Source: Sindora glabra
Lineage: Eukaryota; Streptophyta; Magnoliopsida; Fabales; Fabaceae
Assembly (NCBI GenBank): GCA_020226215.1
Contig: CM035225.1
Span: 11,915,868 to 11,979,867, forward strand
Direction: 5' to 3'
Length of the DNA stretch: 64,000 bases
The position numbers and the translations under genes were made by a program. Under the pieces are notes generated by a model. The model was given only the letters and a program-made list of their open reading frames with translations, did no database searches and was not told where the DNA came from. Of the stretch, positions 1 to 12,599 are shown piece after piece; positions within the stretch are counted from its first letter, which is position 1; every line of letters starts with the position of its first letter.

Positions 1-350
1 CCACTTCATGTGTGCTCAAATTCCTTTAAAATATTTATATTATAATTGAAAACAACAACAATCTCATTTTATAATTTTACAAATGTATGGCGTTATTTGA
101 CAGGAGAGTAAAGTATCTTAAGTAGAAGTTAGACTTGAACTGGCATGCATCCAATGAAAGTGTTAAGATATTTGGAAATCTTGTAATATTTTTTCAAATT
201 TTATTTTATAAAGACGTTATTTTGTAAAGATATTATTATAAATATTCTTAACATATTATTTGTAGTCAAATAACAAGTCCTTTGTGATAGCATGGGATAT
301 GAACTATTTCACACTAACAAGTCTTGTTTTCAAAACACAATGACACATAC

Positions 351-425
351 CTTGAAATTCAAAGGGGTCAGAAAATCCAATGACACTTAAATCCAAGTGC
401 TCCAAGTTCTCTGAAACTAATAATT
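351..425 (-). pseudogene. LRR exon of a receptor-like protein, copy 1 (second LRR exon)
   Basis: A 75-base open exon bounded by an acceptor (CAG, plus positions 426-428) and a GT donor (plus positions 349-350). It encodes a leucine-rich-repeat segment containing ENLEHLDLSVIGF, which fits the LxxLxxLDLSxN pattern of plant receptor-like proteins. One LRR per roughly 72-base exon is the known architecture of the multi-exon RLP subfamily. The exon joins in phase with the exon at 523-671: the final G of that exon plus AA gives Glu. Downstream exons would lie off the left edge of the window. I call it a pseudogene because its surroundings are duplicated and split by transposons and the candidate first exon at 27.5 kb is broken. 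Transcription has not been excluded. Confidence 0.6.
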
Positions 426-522
426 CTGAATATATGTTGCAATAATTAAAGAATATATAGCCATTTCCAATTTTGGAGTTGAGAAAATACCATTTCGTAT
501 TTAAACAGACACAAAAAAATAC

Positions 523-671
523 CTTGGATAAGAAATGATCCCACAATATAATTACAAGCGATGATCAAATTCTTGAGAGATTTGATGGCACTTACAAGTT
601 CCAGGATGTTCATGTTGAAGAAATTGTGACTGAGATCTAATGTCTGTAATGTCATCAATGTTAACATGCAT
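523..671 (-). pseudogene. LRR exon of a receptor-like protein, copy 1 (first LRR exon)
   Basis: A 149-base exon with acceptor CAG (plus positions 672-674) and donor GT (plus positions 521-522). The open frame reads LQTLDLSHNFF, then a second repeat SLKNLIIACNYIVGSF, and ends in Gln-Gly at the splice. This is typical of the start of the LRR domain in plant RLPs. Codon phase at the donor is 1 and matches the next exon at 351-425. Compared with the copy at 8,871-9,020 it is one base shorter and keeps the expected frame through the second repeat. It therefore looks closer to functional than its duplicate. Confidence 0.6.
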
Positions 672-2499
672 CTGTAATCTCAAAAACAAAACTTTGCCAG
701 TTATAACAATTTGTCAAAAAAATATATATTTGAATTGAAAATATTAATTCTTTTAATTCAAATATTATTTTTAAGAACAAAATATGAGAAAAACTTGCTG
801 ACGAGTTTGAGTCCCTCCCTTGAATATCCTAAATAAACACCGACCTCACCCCGCTTTTGAAATTTTTATAAAACCACCCTTATGGTTGATTAAGTTAAAT
901 GTCTGCTGGTTTTCAAACGAATAAACAACATTACCCTTATAACCCTTCTCATTTAAGGCACCACTACTATAAAAATAGGATACTGCATCATCTATATAGA
1001 CGTCAACCCAAATTATCACCGAGATGCAATGATAATTTTGAAATTATTTAAAAAATTAAGACAATATATCATAAACAGAACCAACATTCATTTGGAAATA
1101 AAGATATTTTTGAAATTATTACAAAATTAAAAATGTCAATTTTTTATTTAATATCAAAAAGTATAACATTTACAAGTTATTAGAAAAATGAAGAAGCTTA
1201 AAATATTGATTTTAGAAATTGACCAACTATTTAAATATAGTGACATTTTTTAAATCATTAGAAAGTTTTATACTTCAGATTTTTACTTAACTGACATTAA
1301 AATATATATGATTTTTAAAGTTTGCTTAGAAAATGAGAAAAACTTAAGATATCAATTTTAAATAATTAATGCTCAAAAGTATTTCAAAAGACATCAGTTT
1401 TAACTAAAATGATGCCTAAAGTAATGGCATTTATGAGGTTATTAGGAATTTATAAAAACTTAAGATGTTGATTTAGTATATAAGTATCATTTAAAGGTCT
1501 TTCAAGCAACTGGTTAAGAAATAGAAAAAATAAATATGTCAATTTTGTATTTAATTGATATCTAATAGTATAGCAACCAACATCAATTTTGCATCAACAC
1601 GGGACATTTAAAATCAATGACATTTTTGTATTATAAATAAAATACATCTTATTTTTTTTCTTATTATCACTCTGACTCTCCATCTTATTTATTTCCAAAT
1701 TTCATCCCCATCTCTATTTAACTCTCTCTACAAAACTCTAGATGTCACTTCATCCTCCACAACACACTAATGAGTTGTGGATACTCCTTCGATTAGCATC
1801 ATGCACAGAGTAAATACTCTATTTTGCACCTATAATTCAAAATGTAAAGTGTCTTTCTTACTTCTATTTCTCATATCTTCACCTCTTCTATTTTTCCAAT
1901 TTTTTGGCATATTTTTTAAGAGATTTTTGTTTATGTTCACTTTGTATAACTTTATAGATAGTATTCAAATTACTATATGTTTAAAAAAAGGTTGGAACGA
2001 AGCCTGAAGTAGCTCCAAATGTCTTTTTTGTTTCTATTTATCATATCTTTACATCTTCCATTTCTGCAATTTTTTGCACATATTTTTTAAAATATTTTTG
2101 TCTGCATTTTATTTGTATAATTTTTGAGATTATATTTAAGTTTTAGATGCTTATTAGATGTTTGATAAAATGTTGCAATAGAGTCTAAAGCCAGTCAAAC
2201 AATGATGAGAGATAGAGAAAAGGAGAAAAAAAAAGTCCATGAATACAATCAACTTTTATGATTCTAAGAGTGACAAAACTCCTTTGGTGTTTTGCAAATT
2301 GATAGATTTTTAAAAGTTATAAGAAATCAATATAAAATTTACTTTAAATAGATAATCAAGTGTAAAGGTACAACCTTAAAGTTTTTAACTCAAGATATAT
2401 ATTTTTGGCATGATACTAAATCTATTCAAACTTTACTGCAAACATTTTAACATGAAAATGAAAAATTATTATTAAAAAAAATATTTTGCAAACATTTCA

Positions 2500-4730
2500 T
2501 ATTGATTATTTAGTAAAAATCAACGTCTTTAACTCACTACAGTAATCAAGTTGTCTAACATACAAAAAAATGATGACAATATCTTGCTTGACTTGCAAGA
2601 CATCCCTCCTATTGAGAGTTTTAGCGCATATTTGGTTGAAGAAATTGCATAACTCAACAATTAGATATGATAATTCCTTCGGTAAAAATGCTCGAACTGA
2701 AAGTCCCAACAATCTCTACATAATAACATAACTGTCATGTGACTTTAACCTTTTCAATCTCATATTACGATTAGTCACATTCTTCTTAAGACTCCTACTA
2801 AGCCCATCGAAAAATTTTACATTTTTTATAAACTAGCGAAACTATCTTCGTTCATCATAGTTGAAGGTGTATGCAGCATGTGGTTTGAAAAGCTAGCCCC
2901 TTTCTTTATACAGATGCAAGTCTGGCATTATCTTCATGTTTGTCAGATCTTATCTTGCATTATTAATGTCTTTTGTCTTATGGTCAATATCTAATAATGT
3001 ACCTAGAATACTGTCACATACATTCTTCTCAATGTGTATTACATCAATGTTATGTCTCAAGTTCATTGTCGACCAATATGGGAGGTCAAAAAATATGCTT
3101 CACTTACTCCAATTAAGTTCATCAAAACCTTCTTCCACTTTAGACCACCAAACTGAACATGCTTACCAGGAAGTCTTCATCCTACCTTATCTAACTGATC
3201 CATGATAATTTCATTAGTAAGCAGAAGGGGAGGGGCTTTCCTTTCTAGCCTCTCATTGAATTCCTTTCGATTTCTCCATGTGTGACTCCCTGGAAGCCAA
3301 CAACGATGACCAACATAAGAAATTTTCCCCCTGAATCAAATTGATGGAGTATCGTCATTACACATAGGACATGCTTTATAACTTTATCCGCTCCAATCGA
3401 ATAGACTGCTTCAAGTGAGAAAATCACTTACAGTTCACAACAAAGCAACCCACATGTTAAAAATAGTATTTGTATCAACATCTCAAGTCTGACCCCCTTC
3501 TCCTAAAGATGTCTCAACTCCTTTACAATCGGTCTTAGGAACACATCCATATCCTTGCTTGGTGACTAAGGCCCGAGCATTAATAAGGTCAACATGAAGA
3601 AAGATTGATTCATGCATATCCATAGTGGCAAGTTATAGGTAGTCATGACCACTAGCCACATGTTATATAACAAATTCCAATCATCAAAAGGATTAAATCC
3701 ATCTACACTTAATCCTAACCTAACATTTCATAAGCCAGCAAAAAAATTGGGATGCTTCTTATCGAATTCCTGCTAAGCTTCCCCATTAATAGGATATCGC
3801 ATTACCCCATCCTCTATTAACATGCCAATATGATGTCATATCATATTCTTTGTAGGATGTCTTGACCCATACAGTTGCTTAAGCTGTGGAGTTAGTGGAA
3901 AGCACCAAAACACTTTCTGTGGCACCCTTTTCCCTTTCACATTTTTTTCACTCATTGACTCTCCCCACAAATTAGACAATTATCCTTCAAGGCATCTTCT
4001 TTCCAAAAAAGTACATAGTCATGCTTACACACATGAATTGACTCATATTCTAACCCTAACTTGTTAAGCCATTTCTTTGCACTGTAATAGAATTCAAGCA
4101 ATTTATTGCCCATCGGAAGCACCTCTTTTAACAACTTTAAGAGAGCATCAAATGACTTATTAGTCTATTTATGCAATACCTTCAAGTGCATGAGTTTCAC
4201 TAGAAAGTTTAAGGCTGAGAATGATATGCATCCTAAATACAATTCTATTTTCATTTATGCAAATAGATCACCATAACTACTATAATTCGCTTCACCACCC
4301 ACTCTCTCGGGTTCGTCATCATTACTATAATCTACTTCATCATGAACCATTTCTTCAACTCCATGAGGGCCAAGAAAATTGTGTATAATATCTACCATTT
4401 TATCCCTATCAACAGGAGATATATTTCTTATTCCGCTAGAAGTTGAAACATCTACTTTACCATGAAGTACCCAATTTGTCTACAATGGGTGAAACCCATT
4501 ATCTGTAATATGTGCCTCCAATGTTTTCAAATTTTAAAACAATAGATTCACGCACTTCTTACATGGACACCTCACCAAGCCCTTTTCATCAATGAAGTCT
4601 CTAGCTCTATTAACAAATGTCATCATACCATTCCAATACTCATTCAATAAATAATTTTGTAGATGGATCCAGCTTTTATCTATAGATGTCGTACCATTGA
4701 ATAGGAAACAAACCACTTTTTATGGAATTA
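2500..4730 (-). pseudogene. TNP2-like transposase of the CACTA element, degenerate
   Basis: Read on the minus strand, broken frames give recognisable pieces in the right order. First is a transposase-associated domain at 4,716-4,534, with the sequence IDKSWIHL followed by GLVRCPCKKC (the CPCKKC cysteine motif). Next is the start of the TNP2 family at 4,134-3,952, with YYSAKKWLNKLGL, YESIHVCKHD, then FWK and a C-x2-C pair. After that comes a block near 3,330-3,240 that reads YVGHRCWLPGSHTWRN in a different frame. Many frameshifts and stops lie between these blocks, so no full-length product is possible. In an intact element this protein would bind the subterminal repeats and cut the ends. Confidence 0.75.
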
Positions 4731-4739
4731 AGTGATAGG

Positions 4740-6970
4740 ATCGACATTTGTTATGTAACCTAAATCCATCGTATCACTCTAATTCTAAAAGGTAGAAACC
4801 TATCACATTCGAGATATTTCAGTAGTTATCCATTTATCCATACTCATCGTTTTTACAATGTAAAAATTTTGACAGCACCTCCCTATAGTTCTCCAAGTGT
4901 GTAAACTATACATCGGTATAGTTCACACCCGAAGAACAAATAAGATGCCAAAAAGTTTCTATAATGTCAAACAAAAGTTAGATAAATTATTAATGATAAC
5001 TACAAGAAATATCTCAAACTGTCTAACTTTATAGGACAATTCAAGGGTTAGTTAATGTATGGAGAACAATCAATCCTTAAATGGGTCTAAGCTTACCATA
5101 CAAATGCAAATTAAATTGTATTTAAAATTATTGTAAATATATATTTACAATAATTTTAAACTTATGTTACAACATTTTATGAGTACTATTATTATGGAGT
5201 GCTATTATCTACATGATTAAGTATTTTAATATCCACAACATTTTCCATTGTTTAATGATTTAGAATTAGGATTTCAATCTTCTAACCTACTCTACCACTT
5301 TCATAGGGAGTATAGTTCAACTCTTCTACCCTGAAATATATTTTATAGGTACTCAGCTCTTTTGACTTGACGTATATTTTATATGTACAGGTGTGTTTTC
5401 AAGCGCTTAAAGTTTTCAATTTTCTATTAGTATACAATCGTCAAATTCATCTTGATTGCATTTTGTGAAAATATGCTTCCATATGTAATCTTATTACTAT
5501 AGCTCTACTTGTAACTTTTTTATAAATGTTTTATGTTTTTATCGTTTACAAAGTATCTAATTATATTGTTTAATAAACAAGAATTCAATTTTCAATTTTT
5601 TAATATTATCTATTGATATATTCACATAAAACATTTGTATGTATTTTTATATCCAATATTTAATTTTTGTTATTCACATTTCAAATAAAACATTACAAAA
5701 TAGGTTCCATCTTATAAAAATTACATATCATTACTAGAAAATTTTTTATCAATATTGAGTACATATTAATATTATGTGTGATAAAAAAGGTAGATATTGT
5801 ATAAGTTCATGGATAGAATTAAAAATTATATGAAAATTACAATAAAACTCATGTAAATTATTATTGAATCATTTTAATTTTTAACAAATTTCTAGTAAAG
5901 ACATTGAATATATGAAAAATTTTTACAAAGAAATATTTTTTTAATTTTTAATTTTACAAAGAAAATTACAATAAAACTCATGCAACAATTTATCTTCATT
6001 ATTTTTTTAATTTTGTGATTGAATTTTTTACAAAGAAATATTTAACAATTACATAACAATCATTATTGAGTGATTGAATTAATTTTTTTAATCATTGTAC
6101 ATTATTATGAACTTTTTATGAATTGTGATCCTTATTAAATTGTTTAATTATATGAAATCACATCAGATTGTAAGAAATTTTTAGGATATATCTTCTTTTA
6201 TTTAATATTATTGTTAAATATAAAAAAAATTTCAATAATTTTAATATTTCCACTAAATATATTTATAACATTTACTTACTTTATTTTACGTTTTCATTAA
6301 AATATTTTTACAAACTTTGTTTGAAAATTTTATTTATGTGCTTAAAGGATTATTTTCATATTGGTTCTTTTTTTCAATGTATTTATATAAGTATTCTAAT
6401 TCTATACAAGGTCCTGTATTCCAAAATTACATCCTAGGTTGAATAATCTGCACATGTATTTACTTAATTGGACAATCAACACATATTCAAATTATTCAAA
6501 AAGATAATTACACCCAGTAATATAATAATAACATAATTTATATTTAGAAATTGTACATAGAAATTAAATTACAATAGCATATTTAACATTTATGGCATAT
6601 ACATTCAATCAACTTTTTCATGCAAAAAATACCATGCTAACAAAATAAATTAAATAATTACATATTATTGGAAAAAATAAACTCATATCATAAACTATAT
6701 AATCAAATAAAATTATGTAAAGTTTTACACATACCTTATAAGAATAAATCTACTGATTAAATATCTTTCAATTGAACACAAATGATAACAAACAGTAATA
6801 ATATCTAACAAAATTAGAACAATATACTATATAAATAAATAAGTATACCATACTACTAAAAATATGAATAAAAAATACTAAAATATAAAAAAAGGGAGAA
6901 TATACCTCTTAAACTCTTTAGCTTCCCACCTTACCACACGCAAATGAGAATGAAAGTGCACAAAAGCATT
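4740..6970. other. Internal CACTA sequence without recognisable coding content
   Basis: About 2.2 kb of very AT-rich sequence between the transposase relic and the right subterminal array. No open frame of note on either strand. It probably includes the 5' part of the element's transcription unit and decayed sequence of a second transposon gene, but I recognise nothing in it. Confidence 0.5.
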
Positions 6971-7235
6971 ATTTATAGACACACCCTTTAGCAACGATAA
7001 ATTTCTTTATCGTTGTTGAAGGTATTTGTTGTCATTGAAGGCTCGTCATTGAAGATGGAGACCCTTTACCGATGACATTGTTATCATTGAAAGGTTGGTA
7101 CCAGAACTTTTGCTAACCTTTCAATGATGATAATGTCATCGCTGAAAGATGGATCCTTTAACGATAACATTGTCATCGCTAAAGAGTTGGCACAAGTTCC
7201 AATACTAGTCCTTCAATGATGATATTGTTGTCAAC

Positions 7236-7791
7236 TAGGGGTGCAAACAAGTCGAGTCGAGCTGAACATCTGCATGTTTGAGCTCGAGCTCATCAACCCT
7301 AAAAAAGTCGAGCTCGAGTTCGAGCTCGATTCAAATACGAGCTTAAACAAGCTTTACATTTCTTATTTCAAATTTTTAATCAAGCCTAAATATTCAAATT
7401 TGAACTCAAGCTTAAGTGATAATCGAGCTTAAACGAGCCTAAACGATCTTAAACGAGCCTAAACAAGCTTAAATGAGTATAAAACAGTTTAATATATTTA
7501 TATTATATATAATATAAAAAATAAACGAGCCTAAACGATCTTAAACAAGTCTAAACGAGCCTGTAACAATTTAATACATTTATATTATATAAAAAATAAA
7601 AAATATTTTATACTAAGCTCATTTAGGCTCGCGAGCAGTTCAAATTGAGTAATAAAAAGCTCGAGCTTAGCTCGAATAATAAACAAGCTCGGCTCGTTTA
7701 GGCTCAGTTCGTTAAAATTTGAGATCGAACCGAACTTTTTATGAATCGATCTTGAGTTACTCACAAATAGCTCAACTTGTTTGCACCCCTA
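7236..7791. mobile_element. hAT-type MITE nested in the CACTA element
   Basis: The ends are inverted copies of CTAGGGGTGCAAACAAG. They are flanked by the direct repeat GTTGTCA on both sides, which fits the 7-8 base target duplication of hAT elements. The interior is made of short repeats of GAGCTCGAG and CGAGCCTAAACGATCTTAAA types that pair across the element. No coding capacity. The GGGGTGCAAAC terminus is common in plant MITEs. Confidence 0.75.
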
Positions 7792-8124
7792 GTTGTCATT
7801 AAAATGAGGCTCCTTCAGCGATTACAATAGTCGTTGCTAAAGAGTTCACCTTTCAATGACAACATTGTCGTCGTTAAGGGGCTAGCACAAGTTCCGGTGC
7901 CAACCCTTCAGCAACAATAATGTCATCGCTAAAAGTTTTGGGCCTTTTATAATAACAATAATCATTGCTGAAATATTTCATTTCCCACCCTAACCAAAAT
8001 TGTTTGGTGCCATTTTTTTACTGACAACTTTATCGTCGCTAGAAGTTTATAATGTTATCAGCAACGACCAAGTAGTTTATTGTCGTTAAAAATGTCATTG
8101 ATATTGAGCTATTTTGTTGTAGTG

Positions 8125-8372
8125 TGTCACCTTTGACAAACTCATTTTGATGAAGCAATGCATGGTAACAAACTTATTTGAATTTTGAATGTTCATATTT
8201 CTCATAAAACAACTAACAAAATACTTACCCATGTAAAGCCTTACTCAATTACTGGGGCTTTGCCACTTATATTGGTACTACTTGTAATTCTAATTCATAT
8301 ATATTCTATTTTTTACAATTAATTTGCTTTACTTACATGTTAGGTTTTAATTTTTCAAATATACAAAAATGC
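8125..8372. other. Single-copy spacer between CACTA right end and duplication copy 2
   Basis: About 250 bases of non-coding sequence immediately right of the CACTA terminus. It is not repeated elsewhere in the window. If the duplication is tandem, this is the right flank of the original insertion site and should also occur just left of the window. Confidence 0.4.
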
Positions 8373-8697
8373 CCACTTCATATGTGCTCCAATTCCTTTA
8401 AAATATTTATATTATAATTGAAAACAACAACAATCTCTTTTAAGTGTATGATGATATTTTACAAGAGAGTACAGTATCTTAAGTAGAAGTTAGACTTGAA
8501 CTAGCATGCATCCAATGAAAGTGTTAAGATATTTGGTACATCTTGTAATAGTTTTTTCAAATTTTATTTTATAAAGATGTTATTTTGTAAGGATATTATT
8601 ATAAATATTCTTAACATGTTATTTGTAGTCAAATAATCATGGGATATGAACTAATTCACACTAACAAGTCTTGTTTTCAAAACACAACGACACATGC

Positions 8698-8772
8698 CTT
8701 GAAATTCGAAGGGGTCAGGCAATCCATTCACACTTAAATCCAAGTGCTCCAAGTTCTCTAAAACTGATAATT
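8698..8772 (-). pseudogene. LRR exon of a receptor-like protein, copy 2 (second LRR exon)
   Basis: A duplicate of the 351-425 exon, again 75 bases, with acceptor CTG/CAG at plus positions 8,773-8,775. The donor is GC rather than GT because of a single substitution (plus positions 8,696-8,697). GC donors are a known minor class in plants, so this alone is not fatal, but together with the frameshift in the neighbouring exon it suggests decay. It encodes the same LRR core with several substitutions. Confidence 0.55.
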
Positions 8773-8870
8773 CTGAATATATTTGCAATAACTAAAGAAT
8801 ATATAGCCATTTCCAATTTTGGAGTTGAGAAAATACTATTTCATATTTAAACAGACACACACAAAAATAC

Positions 8871-9020
8871 CTTGGATAAGAAATGATCTCCACAATATAA
8901 TTACCGGGGATGATCAAATTCTTGAGAGATTTGATGGCACTTACAGGTTCTAAGATGTTCATATTGAAGAAATTGTGACTGAGATCTAACGTCTGTACTG
9001 TCATCAATGTTAACTTGCTT
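8871..9020 (-). pseudogene. LRR exon of a receptor-like protein, copy 2 (first LRR exon), frameshifted
   Basis: A duplicate of the 523-671 exon, 150 bases instead of 149. It keeps SKLTLMTVQTLDLSHNFF at its start, which agrees better with RLP families than copy 1. An extra base after NYIV shifts the frame, so the exon end no longer reads GSF-x-I-Q and phase with the next exon is lost. Acceptor CAG at plus positions 9,021-9,023 and donor GT at plus positions 8,869-8,870 are intact. Confidence 0.6.
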
Positions 9021-9298
9021 CTGTAATCTCAAAAACAAAACTTTGCCAATTATGACAATTTGTCAAAAAAAATTGAAAATATTAAATCTTTTAACTCAAA
9101 TATTATTTTTAAGAACAAAATATGACAAAACTTGCTGACGAGTTTGACTCCCTCCCTTGAATATCCTAAATAAACACCGACCTCACCCCGATTTTGAAAA
9201 TTTTATAAAACCACCCTTACGGTTGACTAAGTTAAATGTCTGCTGGTTTTCAAACGAATAAACGACATTACCTTCATAACCCTTCTCATTTAAGGCAC

Positions 9299-10959
9299 CG
9301 CTACTACAAAAATAGGATACTGCATCATCTATATATACGTCGACCCAAATTATTGATGTAATGATAATTTTGAAATTATTTAAAAAATTAAGATAAAAAG
9401 TCATAAATACAACCAACATTCATTTGGAAATAAAAGTATTTTTAAAATTATTATGAAATTGAAAATATCAATTTTTTACTTAAATATAAAAAAGTATGAC
9501 ACTTATAGGTTATTAGAAAAATAAAGAAGATTAAAATATTAATTTTAGAATTGACTAACACCTAATTAAATATAGTGACATTTTTTAAATCATTAGAAAG
9601 TTTAATGTTTCAGATTTTTACTTAACTGGCATTAAAATATATGATATTTAAAGTTTGCTTAGAAAATGAGAAAAATTTAAAATATCAATTTTAAATAACT
9701 AATGCTCAAAAGTATTTCAAAGTCTAGTGAAAAAAATAACAAACTTTAATACATCAATTATAAATAAAATGACACCTAAAATGATGGCATTTACGAGGTT
9801 AGTAGGAGTTTACAAAAACTAAAGATGTTGATTTAGTATATAACTATCATTTAAAGGCAATTCAAACAATTGGTTAAGAAATAGAAAAAGTAAATACGTT
9901 GCTTTTGTACTTAATTGACATCTAATAATATGGCAACCAACATCAATTTTATATCAACATGGGCCATCTAAAATCAATGACATTTTTGTACAATAAATAA
10001 AATAGATTTTATTTTTCTTTTATTATCACTCTAACTCTTCATCTTATTTATTTCCAAACTTCATCCTCGTCTCTATTTAACATTCTCTTAACACTCTCTT
10101 TAAAGACCTAGATGTCACTTCATCCTCCACAACACACCAATGAGTTGTGGACACTCCTACGATTAATATTGTGCATGAAGTAAATACTCTATTTTGCGCC
10201 TTTAATTCAAAATATAAAAAGTGTCTTTCTTACTTCTATTTCTCATGTCTTCACCTTTTCTATTTCTCCAATTTTTTAGGCACATTTTTTAAGAGATCTG
10301 TATTCATTTTGTATAACTTTATAGATAGTATCCAAGTTTTGGATACTTATTATATGTTTGAAAAAAATGTTGGAATGAAGCCTGAAGTAGCTCCAAGTGC
10401 CTCTTTTGTTTCTATTTCTCATATATTTACCTCTTCCATTTCTACAATTTTTTGCACATATTTTTTAAAAGATTTTTGTCTATGTTTCATTTGTGTGATT
10501 TTTGAGATTACATTTAAGTTTTAGATACTTATTAGGTGTGTGATAAAATGTTACAATAGAGTCTAAAGTCAATCAAACAATAATAAGAGATAAAAAAAAT
10601 GAGGGGAAAAAAAGTCCATGAATACAGTCAACTTTCATGATTCTAAGAGTGACAAAATTCCTTTGGTGTTTTGCAAATGGATAAATTTCGAAAGGTTATA
10701 AGAAATCAATATAAAAATTGCTTTAAATGGATAATCAAGCATAATGGTATAACCTTTTAAAATTTTTAACTCAAAATATATGTTTTTAGCATGATGTTAA
10801 ATCTATTCAAACTTTACTGTAGATATTTTAACATGAAAATCAAAAATTATTATTAAAAAAATATTTACAAACATTTCATATTGATTATTTAGTAAAAATC
10901 AAAATCTTTGACTCACTACCGGTAATCAAGTTGTACAATATACAAAAAAATGATGACAA
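9299..10959. mobile_element. CACTA left-end fragment (copy carried by the duplication)
   Basis: The same sequence as 962-2,579. The terminal CACTA motif has become CGCTA. Subterminal and internal non-coding sequence is present, then the element is cut off. No transposase and no right terminus follow, so it is immobile. Confidence 0.75.
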
Positions 10960-11880
10960 CTTAATCAATATAAGAATTAATGTTATTTTATTTTTCTACA
11001 TCAAATATATAACTGATGTCATAATTTATCTAAAATGGCGATCAATATAACATCAATCGTATTCCAACTTATAATGCGCTAAATAGCGTACCTCAATTGG
11101 TAGTGCACTCGTTGCTTCTCCTTCTTCTTAGAACTCCTAAAAGAGTTACGGGTGGACATGATGCATCCTGCACCTAGTTAGAGGAATAGGTGTACTGCCT
11201 ATGAAATCCACTTATCGAATTCACATTAAACTCATATTTATTATTGTGTTCGTTCACCTTTTCAACTTAAAAGTTAATGATATCCATATGAAATTTTTTC
11301 AAAACTACACTTTTACTGAATTATTTATCTTTGTTCATATTTTCTTTTTATGCAAATGTTTTTCAATTTTATAAGAATGCGAGACATTAGCGTCAGGTTA
11401 GATTTGCAGAATGATATATTTTCAAGAATTTAAATATCTTGATGGAAATTTAGAATACTCAACTTCTCTTACAAAATTATTCTAGAACAATCATAGATTA
11501 AAACATCTTCAAAAAAAAAATTAAATTTCTAAATAATCTTTTTTAAATTTAAATTAAATATAAAAATCTAATATTTTTTAAAATATTTTTAAATGGGTAA
11601 GAAAGATTTCATGAATCAAGCATAATGTATATATAATTGAATTGGTTGGTTTGCATATAACTTAGTCTAAGGCATATATTAAATGACTCACTAAAGCAGA
11701 CCTCTACAACAATATTTGTTGATAAATACGTAATGAAAAATTTTGTCAGCAACTCGTATCTTAAACAACTCTTAAAGCCCTAAAATACGGTACGTGATTG
11801 TTAATGGATTGCTTCCGATTAGGTCCATAATACCTGTTACATCTATTCTCTGGTATAGATGACAAAAGAGAAAGGGAAAA
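10960..11880. other. AT-rich intergenic sequence, no gene recognised
   Basis: No supported coding frame. Around 11,090-11,225 the base composition is more balanced and includes CTCAATTGGTAGTGC, which resembles the A box of a tRNA-derived RNA polymerase III promoter. I could not find a convincing B box or tail, so I do not call a SINE. Confidence 0.4.
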
Positions 11881-12532
11881 AAAACCAAAAAAGAAGCCCA
11901 TGTGAATGGACGTCTGAAAGGCCCAAATACATGGCCCGTTGATAAAAGCCTTCATGGCCTGTAGATATATGTCAGGGACACCGAGGGTGGCATGCACAGG
12001 GACATGAAAACATTGAGAAAGGCAGAAGCCATTTGTCATTTCCCCGGTGCAGCGGCCACGGAGAAGAAAGGGGTTGCACAAGTTCGTCAAATTTTATCAG
12101 AAGATTGATTACTAAATTTACATAAATTTGCATGAGATTTGAGTGTGTCATTTCTAATAATTTAGGCAATATAATTTATATTTTTTCTCATGAATTTCTT
12201 CTTTTTTACTGGTTCATTTTATATAGTAATTAATTTTAATTATGATATTAATTTTAGTAAAAAATTCACCTATTTTGAAGAAATATTTTATATTGATTAT
12301 CTCAGAATTTTCAGGAAGATATTATTGTACTTAATAATTTCATTAGTAGATTAAGTCTTGTGATTTTTATTCTCATATTGAAGAGTTTCTCACATTAAAA
12401 GTTATTGGTCTTTTAATTTTATTTCTACTATTATATTTTATTGATTTATTTAATTGCATACGTTAAAAAAGGGGTTTGGCTGAATTATTAAATTTCCATT
12501 GCATATTACTCTAATTGTATTTTTCCTAACAA
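11880..12532 (+). repeat. Left long terminal repeat of the copia element (approximate)
   Basis: Aligns with 17,740-18,365, for example at GAAGCCCATGTGAATGGAC, GCATGAGATTTGAGT and the terminal TTTTTCCTAACA. Ends immediately before the primer-binding-site relic. Two overlapping minus-strand open frames here are not genes: the same region in the right repeat is not open. Confidence 0.65.
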
Positions 12533-12599
12533 ATGGTATGAGGAGCTTGCTTGTTGCTTTACTACATGTGACTAAATTGAGGAAAATTTAGAGGATACA

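Larger units (their letters stand above)
1..2579. repeat. Segmental duplication, copy 1
   Basis: Bases 1-2,579 align collinearly with 8,373-10,959 at high but imperfect identity, with many substitutions and small indels. The duplicated block contains two RLP LRR exons, about 290 bases of flank and the left 1.6 kb of a CACTA transposon. The window begins inside the duplication, so its true left edge is not visible. Because the transposon end is part of the unit, the duplication happened after the transposon inserted. Confidence 0.9.
962..8124 (-). mobile_element. CACTA (En/Spm) DNA transposon, decayed
   Basis: The left end reads CACTACTATAAAAATAG and the right end, read inward on the opposite strand, reads CACTACAACAAAATAG. 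These are the terminal inverted repeats that define the superfamily. The right 1.1 kb (about 6,980-8,100) is packed with short direct and inverted copies of a TCATCGCTAAA / CTTTAGCGATGA-type motif, the expected subterminal transposase-binding array. A TNP2-type transposase relic lies on the minus strand at about 2,500-4,730. The three bases flanking each end (CAC and TGT) do not match, so the usual 3-base target duplication is lost or the end has been altered. An hAT-type MITE is nested at 7,236-7,791. Confidence 0.8.
8373..10959. repeat. Segmental duplication, copy 2
   Basis: Collinear with 1-2,579. Homology stops abruptly at about 10,959 (equivalent to 2,579), inside what would be the CACTA transposase region. 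The second CACTA copy therefore has a left part (from about 9,299, where the terminus has mutated to CGCTACTACAAAAATAG) but no transposase body or right end. Confidence 0.9.

Noticed and set aside
11093..11225. A tRNA- or SINE-like stretch with an A-box-like CTCAATTGGTAGTGC
   Set aside because: No B box, cloverleaf, poly-A tail or target duplication could be found, so I did not call a tRNA or SINE.
11761..12169. Two overlapping minus-strand open frames of 109 and 65 codons
   Set aside because: They lie in the left LTR of the copia element. The homologous part of the right LTR is not open, and neither product shows a domain.
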